DNA of 58,253 nucleotides from NCBI RefSeq assembly GCF_000162755.2, contig NZ_JH413846.1, forward strand, positions 1-58,253, written 5' to 3'. The notes under the pieces were generated by a model. It saw only the letters and a list, made by a program, of their open reading frames with translations, did not search any database and was not told the origin of the DNA. This stretch comes from Legionella drancourtii LLAP12. Lineage in GTDB: Bacteria; Pseudomonadota; Gammaproteobacteria; Legionellales; Legionellaceae. This document shows, one piece after another, positions 52,389 through 58,253 of this stretch. The stretch's first letter is position 1, and every line of letters starts with the position of its first letter. The translations under genes were made by a program, and so were the position numbers.

Positions 52389-53633
52389 TTACTTATCAAT
52401 TGATATTAATTTTTTATGTCTGGCCGACTGATGTCGCTCAATGAGATCGATATCATTATATCGATCGGTAATGGCACTTGAACTATGACCAGCATCATCG
52501 CGTACATGTGCAACAGGACGCCCACGCATATTAATATCATCTGAAATACCTGTATGGCGCAACCAATGCACTGTTGCTGATTCAAAACTATCAGCCTCTG
52601 TTGAAAAGCCCGTGTTTCTTAAATTTTGCATGGTGTTATCAAAGCAATCTTGAACCAAACGACGAATGTGCCTTGAGCTAATCATTGCACCGTTGCCTTT
52701 ATCTTTAGGCAATAATGGGCTTTGATCATTCATCGAGGGGAGGGGTGTTAACTGCATACTGACACGATATCGCTTGAGTGCTGCAAGCATGTCATCAGGT
52801 ACGGCGATATCCCGCATTTTGTTACCTTTTCCTACCGTCTTAAACCACCAACACCCTTGGCTATCTTGATAAAAATGTCGCATTTCTGGTGTCCAACGAT
52901 CACTGGCACATAGTTCAGATATACGTAAGTACAATAAATAAAGTGCAGAAATAATAAACAAGGTCCGTTCATGCTTATCGGGTGCATTGATTGCCATATT
53001 TTTAACTGTATCAAGACAAGTTTGCCATTGCTTTTCACTCAAGCGCATCACTTGTGCTTGATGTTGAGTTTTTTGGATATATTTGCTTTTTTGTTTGATT
53101 AAAGTAATCGGGTTAATGGATACCTTTTCCTCTAAGGCCAAGTAATTATAAAAACTGCTCAGCACTGTAAAAATCTCACGGATTGCTTTTTGTGATAATT
53201 GATAGTCTTGCTTATTGGGCTTCAATCCATTTTTATGATCAATTTTACTTACAGTGGCTACAAATGGGCGCCACTCATGGTTGGGGATGCGCTCGCCGTT
53301 ACGTGTAACGAATCGCGATACTTTTTTAAATCCAATCCATGATTTTGGTGGGTTGAGACAAAATTGCACGTAATTTTCAATATTTTGCCGTTTCAAATCC
53401 AGTAATGATTTTTTCTCAATCAACCAAGCCCATTGGATTAATCGTTCAGTTTCTCTGCGATACGACTCAAATGTAGCCTTGTTATTATCATATTGCTTTA
53501 GGTAATCCAATACACAACTCAGATCATGGGGCGCAAAAGAGGGGGATACAAATGTTTGCCAGTTTTTTTCTTTAAGATGATCGCAAGTGTCAATCAGTGG
53601 TTGTGGCATAGGAAATGGTATTTTTGACATCAT
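52389..53633 (-). CDS. Tyrosine site-specific recombinase (XerC/XerD-like)
   Basis: A 414-residue phage-type recombinase. The N-terminal SAM-like core-binding domain covers residues 15-190 (QYDNNKATFESYRRETERLIQWAW). The catalytic domain shows Arg in LLYLRISELCAS, Lys in TVGKGNKMRDI, HWLRHTG, AGHSSS and the nucleophile in ITDRYND, so all catalytic residues are present. It starts in an ATGA overlap with the YhcG-like gene, so the two are co-translated. It may integrate the element or resolve plasmid multimers. Confidence 0.92.
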   Translation of the reverse strand: MMSKIPFPMPQPLIDTCDHLKEKNWQTFVSPSFAPHDLSCVLDYLKQYDNNKATFESYRRETERLIQWAWLIEKKSLLDLKRQNIENYVQFCLNPPKSWIGFKKVSRFVTRNGERIPNHEWRPFVATVSKIDHKNGLKPNKQDYQLSQKAIREIFTVLSSFYNYLALEEKVSINPITLIKQKSKYIQKTQHQAQVMRLSEKQWQTCLDTVKNMAINAPDKHERTLFIISALYLLYLRISELCASDRWTPEMRHFYQDSQGCWWFKTVGKGNKMRDIAVPDDMLAALKRYRVSMQLTPLPSMNDQSPLLPKDKGNGAMISSRHIRRLVQDCFDNTMQNLRNTGFSTEADSFESATVHWLRHTGISDDINMRGRPVAHVRDDAGHSSSAITDRYNDIDLIERHQSARHKKLISIDK

Positions 53634-54700
53634 TCATCATCATTGTTTTTTTCTAAACTATCTAAATCTTCCAGCGTATGTAATATTTCATGCTGCAACT
53701 CTTGTGGATCTGGAAGTTTACCAATGAAATCTTTAGGTAATATTTTTGATAATTGAATTTCGGCAATGCCAACCGGCTTATGAAGATCCCGCAAAGCATA
53801 ATCCACTTCAATAGAATTACGATTTGTGCAAAGTATCAACCCAATTGATGGATTTTCATCAGGTTGTTTGACATAGTCATCTAATAGCCCTAAATATAAA
53901 TTCATTTTTCCCGCGTATTCTGCCTTGAATTTTCCGCCTTTTAATTCCACGCAAAAAAGCGAATGAAGGATCCTGTTGAAAAATAAGAGATCAATATAAT
54001 ATTCGTTATCTTTTGCTACGATACGGTATTGGTTTCCGATAAATGCGAACCCTTTGCCTAACATCATAATAACTTCTTTAATTCGGCTAACCATTTCGTT
54101 TTCAATTTGCTTTTCTAAAAGCGCTTTTGATCCTGCGAAAGGCTGTGTAACCTCCATAAAATAACTAGCTTTAAGAATATTATCAGCTCTTGCCGCTAAT
54201 TGGGGTGGTAACGTTAATTCAAAATTGTGCTTTTTGTCATGGATACATTCACGTTCATAGGCTTGTGATTTAATTTGTAGTTCAATGATATCGCGACTAC
54301 ACATACTGTCACTGGCCATTTGTAAATAATATTTACGTGCATCTAGCGATTTGACTCGATGCATAATCATTAAATTTGTACTCCAGCGAACATTCTTTGC
54401 AATATCTAATAATTCAGGTGAGCTTATATACTCATAATAAAATTGTCGCATATGACGAAGATTTTGTTCTGAATAACCTCTTGCGTTTGAAAATGCTAGT
54501 GTTAGATCCTGAGATAATTTCGCCAGTATTTGTTTCCCCCATTGATAATGATCAGCTGTTTTGGCGAGCAACTTTCCTAGCTCCCAATATAGTTCTATAT
54601 TTGTACGATTCGCATTTTGTAAGAAATATTGCTGCGCACTCATAATTGTTTGTTTAGCATCATGCAGTACGTTATTATATTCATTAGGTTCAATCTTCAT
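53630..54700 (-). CDS. YhcG/DUF1016-family PDDEXK nuclease-like protein
   Basis: A 356-residue protein. The N-terminal domain matches DUF1016_N (ANRTNIELYWELGKLLAKTA; YSEQNLRHMRQFYYEY; IMHRVKSLDARKYY). The C-terminal nuclease-like domain has KGFAFIGNQYRIVAKDNEYYIDLLFFNRILHSLFCVELK, in which D and ExK fit the PDDEXK pattern. Such proteins are found next to mobile elements and restriction systems and are thought to act in DNA breakage or recombination. It starts behind the 54714-54813 palindromes, which probably regulate it. Confidence 0.88.
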   Translation of the reverse strand: MKIEPNEYNNVLHDAKQTIMSAQQYFLQNANRTNIELYWELGKLLAKTADHYQWGKQILAKLSQDLTLAFSNARGYSEQNLRHMRQFYYEYISSPELLDIAKNVRWSTNLMIMHRVKSLDARKYYLQMASDSMCSRDIIELQIKSQAYERECIHDKKHNFELTLPPQLAARADNILKASYFMEVTQPFAGSKALLEKQIENEMVSRIKEVIMMLGKGFAFIGNQYRIVAKDNEYYIDLLFFNRILHSLFCVELKGGKFKAEYAGKMNLYLGLLDDYVKQPDENPSIGLILCTNRNSIEVDYALRDLHKPVGIAEIQLSKILPKDFIGKLPDPQELQHEILHTLEDLDSLEKNNDDE

Positions 54701-54713
54701 CGTATTCCTTGAA

Positions 54714-54813
54714 CTTTCGCTTACAGCCGTAAGCGAAAGATTTTATGGGATTTTATATTGGTTATGGAACCAATGATAAACAGCAAACTTTCGCTTACGG
54801 CTGTAAGCGAAAG
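54714..54813. promoter_or_regulatory. Nested inverted repeat upstream of the nuclease-recombinase operon
   Basis: Two 26-bp near-palindromes, CTTTCGCTTACAGCCGTAAG with tail CGAAAG at 54714-54739 and its exact reverse complement at 54788-54813, bracket a third hairpin (ATTGGTT/AACCAAT, 54757-54774). The copies are 74 bases apart. The arrangement, upstream of the DUF1016/recombinase operon, suggests operators or a recombination/attachment region. Confidence 0.8.
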
Positions 54814-54832
54814 ATGCCTATATCAAAAACGT

Positions 54833-54856
54833 TTTTTGCAACGGGCGTTGCAAAAA
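54833..54856. repeat. Strong hairpin TTTTTGCAACG/CGTTGCAAAAA
   Basis: An 11-bp perfect inverted repeat with a GG loop. The T-run on one arm and A-run on the other make it look like a bidirectional terminator or a cruciform-forming site. It lies between the nested palindromes and the hairpin at 54911. Confidence 0.65.
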
Positions 54857-54910
54857 GTTTAATTACCAAATTAGATACCAATAATACTTAATTTTCAAAT
54901 AACTGTAAAC

Positions 54911-54936
54911 AGTCCAATAGTATAAACTATTGGACT
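54911..54936. repeat. Hairpin AGTCCAATAGT/ACTATTGGACT
   Basis: An 11-bp perfect inverted repeat with an ATAA loop, the fifth palindrome within about 220 bases. No adjacent gene explains it. It may be part of a recombination or transfer-origin site. Confidence 0.65.
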
Positions 54937-55043
54937 TATTAATAAATACATAGCAGCGAATGCCCTTCTAGTTCCAGCTTGTCTATTAATTTTCATGGAT
55001 GATTCTTCTTATTGATTTCTTTAATTTTGCCAATCAAGTTTTA

Positions 55044-55301
55044 CTATGTTTTGTTGCGTACAGAGCTAAAAAGTTCTTTACCATTCGGCTGTTTAATGTT
55101 TATCGGAATAGTTTTGTAACTAATATCATTTCTCCAATTTAAAATATTCAAAATGAACACACATTTTTTAAGAGAATCAGAATAATTTTTATAGTCTAAT
55201 GGCTTTAAACCACTTTCTTTTGTCCAAATATCCACACGAAGCGTAATAATTTGTAGATTAAATGAAGCTATAGTGTGGGTATGTGGGCAACAAGAAAACA
55301 C
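55044..55301 (-). CDS. Possible small protein, 85 residues, low confidence
   Basis: An 85-codon frame starting with GTG at 55301 and lacking a clear ribosome site. Its middle reads like protein (LDYKNYSDSLKKCVFILNILNWRNDISYK). It may be the remnant of a longer gene. No family recognised. Confidence 0.25.
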   Translation of the reverse strand: MFSCCPHTHTIASFNLQIITLRVDIWTKESGLKPLDYKNYSDSLKKCVFILNILNWRNDISYKTIPINIKQPNGKELFSSVRNKT

Positions 55302-55320
55302 TTTTTATGACCTTGCAGAT

Positions 55321-55487
55321 GGACTTAACGGCCAGTTCAGTCCTTCGGTACAAGGTTAATATTCCCCTTAAGGGGAGGCAAAGCCAGAGGTAATCAAGGG
55401 GTTAATTGATGTAAAATTAACTCATTAATTTTTGCATCATCTCATCAAATGATCTACCATCCAGCCTCTAGAAAGAGGTGTTTTTTT
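55321..55487 (+). ncRNA. Candidate structured transcript ending in an intrinsic terminator
   Basis: The stretch contains a GGACT/AGTCC stem (55321-55343), a 14-bp palindrome TCCCCTTAAGGGGA (55363-55376) and a terminator-like CCTCT/AGAGG stem followed by TGTTTTTTT at 55465-55487. No gene ends here on this strand, so the terminator would serve a small RNA. No promoter was identified with confidence. Confidence 0.35.
55465..55487 (+). terminator. Intrinsic terminator-like stem with T-run
   Basis: Stem CCTCT/AGAGG, four-base loop, followed by TG and seven T residues. It ends the candidate small RNA region above and insulates the downstream promoter at 55672. Confidence 0.6.
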
Positions 55488-55498
55488 CGGGCTTTGCC

Positions 55499-55545
55499 CG
55501 CTGCGTCACTGGCCTTTTACTGCCAGTGACGCAGCGATTCGCTGC
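55499..55545. repeat. 15-bp hairpin with an alternative overlapping stem
   Basis: CGCTGCGTCACTGGC (55499-55513) pairs perfectly with 55522-55536. GCAGCG at 55531-55536 can instead pair with CGCTGC at 55540-55545, so the two foldings exclude each other. A small CGGGC/GCCCG hairpin (55488-55500) abuts it. Confidence 0.7.
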
Positions 55546-55553
55546 ATCAAACA

Positions 55554-55588
55554 ACAGAGTTTTCAAGGGTTATCCTTGAAAACTCTGT
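55554..55588. repeat. 15-bp perfect hairpin with GTTAT loop
   Basis: ACAGAGTTTTCAAGG at 55554-55568 pairs with 55574-55588 without mismatch, loop GTTAT. It lies between the 55499 hairpin and the promoter at 55672. A long perfect stem of this kind is unusual in a leader or spacer and may act as an origin, attachment or protein-binding site. Confidence 0.7.
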
Positions 55589-55671
55589 CACATTTTAAAA
55601 GCGATTACTCAAATGCGCATAACATGCACTCAAATAAATGTAAAAAATCCAGCAAAAATCCCTTGATTGGA

Positions 55672-55700
55672 TTGTGAGATATTCCGGCCTTTGCTACACT
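55672..55700 (+). promoter_or_regulatory. Sigma70-like promoter of the ribozyme/integrase transcript
   Basis: TTGTGA at 55672-55677 and TACACT at 55695-55700 with a 17-base spacer. The predicted start is about 55706-55708, which is the first base of helix I of the hammerhead ribozyme. This coincidence supports both calls. Confidence 0.7.
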
Positions 55701-55705
55701 AACTT

Positions 55706-55768
55706 CAATCACAACTGATGAATCCGTGAAAGCCGGATGAAACCAAGTTAACCTGGTCTTGTGAATTG
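55706..55768 (+). ncRNA. Hammerhead ribozyme, type I, in the leader of the integrase operon
   Basis: All conserved elements are present. CTGATGA lies at 55715-55721. Helix II is ATCCG (55722-55726) with CGGAT (55734-55738) and a 7-base loop. GAAA is at 55739-55742. Helix III is ACCA (55742-55745) with TGGT (55754-55757), including the A15.1-U16.1 pair. The cleavage triplet GTC ends at 55758. Helix I is TCACAA (55709-55714) with TTGTGA (55759-55764), extended by CAA/TTG after a bulged A. Helices II and III are closed by loops, so it is type I. Cleavage after C55758 would leave a downstream mRNA with 5'-OH starting UUGUGAA. The gene order after it is the 78-residue protein, then the two integrases. 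Confidence 0.88.
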
Positions 55769-56126
55769 CTACCCTAATTCCCTAACTTCTGTAGCGGACG
55801 CCTAGTCGGGAACCAAAATTAACCTGAATCTTCAGGACCTAAAAAAACTAATTATTTTAATAATTAGTCACTAACAACATGTCGTACATGTTGACCTATC
55901 CTAATCAACGCAATGCTCTGCACCTCGTTGAACCTCTTGAATGATTAATAACTTATTAATTATTTGAATAAAAAACTTTGACTATAAATTGTGACTTTTT
56001 GACCCATTACATTTATTTTTTTGTGTTGTGAATTAATACACTGAAATTTTTGATGGTTTGTATTGTGAAGCAATGGATTAAATGACTTTGCTTTTTTTGT
56101 TTTTAAAATTTTAACTGGAGAACTCT
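55769..56126 (+). other. Long structured leader between ribozyme and first gene
   Basis: About 360 bases of untranslated leader. It contains hairpins CCTGAA/TTCAGG (55823-55836), ACTAATTAT/ATAATTAGT (55847-55868) and CAACATGT/ACATGTTG (55875-55893), then AT-rich sequence and a TGGAGAAC ribosome site before 56127. The length and hairpins suggest RNA-level control or that the DNA also serves as a recombination site. Confidence 0.5.
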
Positions 56127-56363
56127 ATGAGTAATAACACCCGTGAAATAAGTGATAGCGACATGTTGAACACCGTTGATGAGCTGCAGGATAAAAAGGA
56201 GTACTTACTAAATCAGGAGAACTTTGAACGTTTGATGAATGTCCAAAAAGCCGTAGAACAAGCAACTGAAATGAGACCAACCTTTAAAAAATTGATTAAT
56301 AGTTTAGTGACTGAAGACGCTTTGACTGCTTTAACTGAACGTTTGATTAAACAAATGGCGTAA
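56127..56363 (+). CDS. Small acidic helical protein of the integrase operon
   Basis: A 78-residue protein with no known motif. It is helical and acidic (SDMLNTVDELQDKKEYLLNQ; ATEMRPTFKKLINSLVTEDA). It is the first gene after the hammerhead ribozyme and lies before the integrase pair. It could be an accessory or directionality factor, though it is acidic and lacks a visible DNA-binding fold. Ribosome site TGGAGAAC. Confidence 0.6.
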   Translation: MSNNTREISDSDMLNTVDELQDKKEYLLNQENFERLMNVQKAVEQATEMRPTFKKLINSLVTEDALTALTERLIKQMA

Positions 56364-56445
56364 TCTGAAATTGTGACCTTTAAACCAAGAATCGTATAAG
56401 GAGAATAAGACTTTAAAACGAAGTGTAGTATCGATTAAAGAAGTA

Positions 56446-56545
56446 ACTACGGGTTTACCCCCGCATCGAGCCTAGTGGTCCTTACCAAGCATCATTTATA
56501 TGAGCTGCTCGAATAACACTAAACACAATCCTGGGTAAACGTAGT
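56446..56545 (+). promoter_or_regulatory. Structured leader of the integrase pair
   Basis: The outer helix pairs ACTAC plus GTTTACCC (56446-56460) with GGGTAAAC plus GTAGT (56533-56545), with a GG bulge. Inside are TCGAGC/GCTCGA (56466-56471 with 56507-56512) and the hairpin TGGT/ACCA (56476-56487). The structure ends 25 bases before the integrase start, near its ribosome site. It looks like an RNA element; no known family recognised. Confidence 0.5.
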
Positions 56546-56569
56546 GACATTAATAGGAACTTAAAGCTA

Positions 56570-57379
56570 ATGAGCAGAAAGCAAAAATTAACCCAAACCA
56601 TGATTCAATATCTGAAACAGGACAACCAGGGATCATTGAATACAAGACAGGTTCGCCTTTTTTCGATGAATCGAATCATTGATGATTTATTTGCAGCGCG
56701 AATCGTTCCCATAACCTGGTATGCACTCACAACAGAACATATTAAAAAGTTAGTGAGTTATTGGCAAAATAAAGGGTTAAAAATGGCAACCATTATGAAT
56801 TACCTGGTTTGTTTGCGCTATTTTTTAAATAAAATTAATCACACTATAGAGGGTATAGACAATCAATCCTTGAGTCTTGTAAAACCACGAAACAACATGA
56901 AGCCAGAAATTCATAGCGACACCATTTTAAATGCAATCAACGAGCCCCTTGCTTATCTATTATTTGCTTTACAAGCCAAATTTGGTCTCACACTCCTTGA
57001 ATCCATGTTTCTTGTACCAGCCATCCACATTCATGAAAATGAACTTTGGATTACTAGAGAAATCAGCACTAATCGTAAAGATCGCCTGATACCCATTATT
57101 AATGAAGAGCAACAAATAATCATTACTAAGTTAGTCACCTTGACGGAAAACAAAAAGAGCCTGCATCAACAATTTGGCGAACATCATTTACGCCTTGCTT
57201 ATAAATTTGCATTAAGTGCCTTAAAACTCCCTACGCAGGTGAGCTATCGATATTTATATGCTAAATCACGCTTTGATCATTTATGTAAAAACCACAGCAA
57301 ATCAGATGCAAAAAAAATGGTGATTACTGAAACAAACATTAATAAAACCAGTCCCCTTTGGAACACAATCCATGAGTAA
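56570..57379 (+). CDS. Catalytically degenerate integrase-like protein
   Basis: A 269-residue paralogue of the next gene. It keeps the N-terminal core-binding pattern (NTRQVRLFSMNRIIDDLFAA; LVSYWQNKGLKMATIMNYLVCLRYFLNKI). In the catalytic part the motif that should read FGLRRxE is FGLTLLES, so the first catalytic Arg is lost. The HxLR position reads VSYRYLYA, without His. No tyrosine nucleophile segment is seen before the stop. It overlaps the next gene by eight bases (ATGAGTAA). It may be an inactive partner subunit or a dying duplicate. Confidence 0.75.
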   Translation: MSRKQKLTQTMIQYLKQDNQGSLNTRQVRLFSMNRIIDDLFAARIVPITWYALTTEHIKKLVSYWQNKGLKMATIMNYLVCLRYFLNKINHTIEGIDNQSLSLVKPRNNMKPEIHSDTILNAINEPLAYLLFALQAKFGLTLLESMFLVPAIHIHENELWITREISTNRKDRLIPIINEEQQIIITKLVTLTENKKSLHQQFGEHHLRLAYKFALSALKLPTQVSYRYLYAKSRFDHLCKNHSKSDAKKMVITETNINKTSPLWNTIHE

Positions 57380-58253
57380 AACAAAATTGAGAAGTGCTAC
57401 TTACTCCATTCATCATCTGGTGAAACAGATGAGGATCTCATCCTTCAATACTCGAGCGGATACACGTGTCATGCTGGGGCGCTGCATTAAAGACTTACAT
57501 GAGCTGGGCTTTAAAGTAGGACATATCAAAGGAATTAAAGAGCGACATGTCCACGCCTTAATAGAACATTGGAAAAACCAGGGGAAAAATCCAGCCACCA
57601 TTAAAAATTACATGGCTAAACTGCGCAAAATGGCAATACAACTAGGCACTCCAGAATTGATTAAATCAGAAAACACTTACTATCAAATTGAAAGTCGCTC
57701 TTACGTCCCCTCAGTCAATAAAGCCATTACTGATATTAATTTTTCAAAGTGTCGAGATGCTCATATACGCTTGTCACTTGAAGGCCAGGCATTATTTGGA
57801 TTTAGGCGTGAAGAATCACTTAAATTTACCTTAAGTGAGGCTTATGAAGGAAGCCATCTTAATATCCAGCCCAGCTGGACCAAAGGTGGTATAGGCCGGA
57901 TTATTAAAATAAGGACTGAGGAACAGCGACAATGGCTTAATCGAGTCAGCCAGCTAGTCCGTCCTGGACAATCGTTGATACCACCAGAGAAGTCCTATAA
58001 AGAACAGGTGGGACATTATAAAACGATTACAGCTCAATTAGGTCTCTCTAATTTACATGGGCTTCGACATGCCTATGCACAACGTCGTTATCACGAACTG
58101 ACCTGCTGGTTTGATGAAAACAAACAAGGACTTTTGCCACCCATTGCAGGAGGAAAACCTTTTAAAGAGTTGTCACCAAAAGAAAAAGACTGGGACATAC
58201 GTGCCAGACAAATTATTTCCAGAGAATTAGGTCACTCCAGAATGTCGATAACC
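57372..58253 (+). CDS. Integrase, tyrosine recombinase (partial, runs off the window)
   Basis: At least 294 codons, open to the window end. The N-terminal core-binding region (SSFNTRADTRVMLGRCIKDL; WKNQGKNPATIKNYMAKLRKM) resembles phage_int_SAM/Integrase_1 families. Catalytic residues are present: Arg in ALFGFRREESLKF, Lys in SWTKGGIGR, HGLRHAYAQ and ELGHSRMS. The tyrosine lies beyond the window. It is active in pattern, in contrast to the degenerate partner before it. It is likely the integrase of the element, expressed from the ribozyme-led transcript. Confidence 0.88.
   Translation, partial: MSKTKLRSATYSIHHLVKQMRISSFNTRADTRVMLGRCIKDLHELGFKVGHIKGIKERHVHALIEHWKNQGKNPATIKNYMAKLRKMAIQLGTPELIKSENTYYQIESRSYVPSVNKAITDINFSKCRDAHIRLSLEGQALFGFRREESLKFTLSEAYEGSHLNIQPSWTKGGIGRIIKIRTEEQRQWLNRVSQLVRPGQSLIPPEKSYKEQVGHYKTITAQLGLSNLHGLRHAYAQRRYHELTCWFDENKQGLLPPIAGGKPFKELSPKEKDWDIRARQIISRELGHSRMSIT

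Noticed and set aside
55345-55372. AGGTTAATATTCC resembles a short 23S rRNA string
   Set aside because: The match is only about a dozen bases and the surrounding sequence does not follow 23S rRNA, so it is treated as chance.
1-58253. CRISPR arrays, tRNA or rRNA genes, complete insertion sequences
   Set aside because: I saw no regularly spaced repeat-spacer pattern, no tRNA-like cloverleaf at the ends of the integrase regions and no intact transposase gene.

Overview
The window looks like an accessory element of a Legionella species. It combines a helCBA-type heavy-metal efflux locus, a repressor/lvrA/lvrB/lvrC (CsrA-paralogue) block, a GI-type (ICE-type) type IV secretion system, and Lcl-like proteins with DUF1566 domains. 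Base composition is moderately AT-rich. The element has both plasmid functions (ParA, two ParBs, an iteron-type Rep, two iteron arrays) and integrative functions (three tyrosine-recombinase-like genes), so it is either a plasmid or an ICE/plasmid hybrid. No relaxase gene is present in the window.

Layout. 1-5.2 kb (minus strand): metal efflux cargo, with helA frameshifted and cut by the window edge, helB and helC intact, and a broken P-type ATPase remnant upstream. 5.2-9.4 kb: small unknown genes, a divergent CsrA-like protein, a coiled-coil membrane protein and a 440-residue protein with a ribbon-helix-helix/MatP-like segment. 9.4-15.5 kb: replication and partition. It has a four-copy 22-bp iteron array, a chromosome-type ParB, a six-copy GTAAACG iteron array, then parA-parB-rep with paired palindromes between parB and rep. 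15.8-25.1 kb: signalling. It has a response regulator, two closely related hybrid histidine kinases with different sensor halves, a GNAT enzyme, and a tightly overlapping five-gene operon: repressor, S33-type hydrolase, periplasmic binding protein, hybrid kinase and a 75-residue HDFLN protein. 25.3-27.2 kb: lvrA, lvrB, a small gene and lvrC. 27.3-48.8 kb: traT, then a nearly uninterrupted GI-type conjugation operon ending with TraD, an unknown gene and topoisomerase III. 48.9-51.9 kb: two DUF1566 proteins (one collagen-like), a predicted outer-membrane barrel, a free-standing topoisomerase-type zinc finger and a small membrane protein. 52.4-54.7 kb: a YhcG/DUF1016 nuclease coupled to a tyrosine recombinase. 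54.7-56.1 kb: a non-coding region dense in palindromes. 56.1-58.25 kb: a 78-residue protein and a tandem pair of integrase-like genes, the second cut by the window edge.

The most striking signal is a complete hammerhead ribozyme core at about 55706-55768 on the plus strand. It begins at the predicted start site of a sigma70-like promoter (55672-55700) and leads into the 78-residue gene and the integrase pair. All conserved core nucleotides, three helices and a GUC cleavage triplet can be read from the sequence. The integrase operon's mRNA would therefore be expected to trim its own 5' end.

The second notable system is the repressor-hydrolase-binding protein-kinase-HDFLN operon. Every gene start overlaps the preceding stop. 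The first gene is a CI/LexA-like regulator whose peptidase nucleophile is replaced by glycine, and it is divergent from lvrA across a region with paired ACCA/TGGT operators. I infer that this couples an extracellular or periplasmic signal to control of the mobile element. No function is proven by sequence alone.
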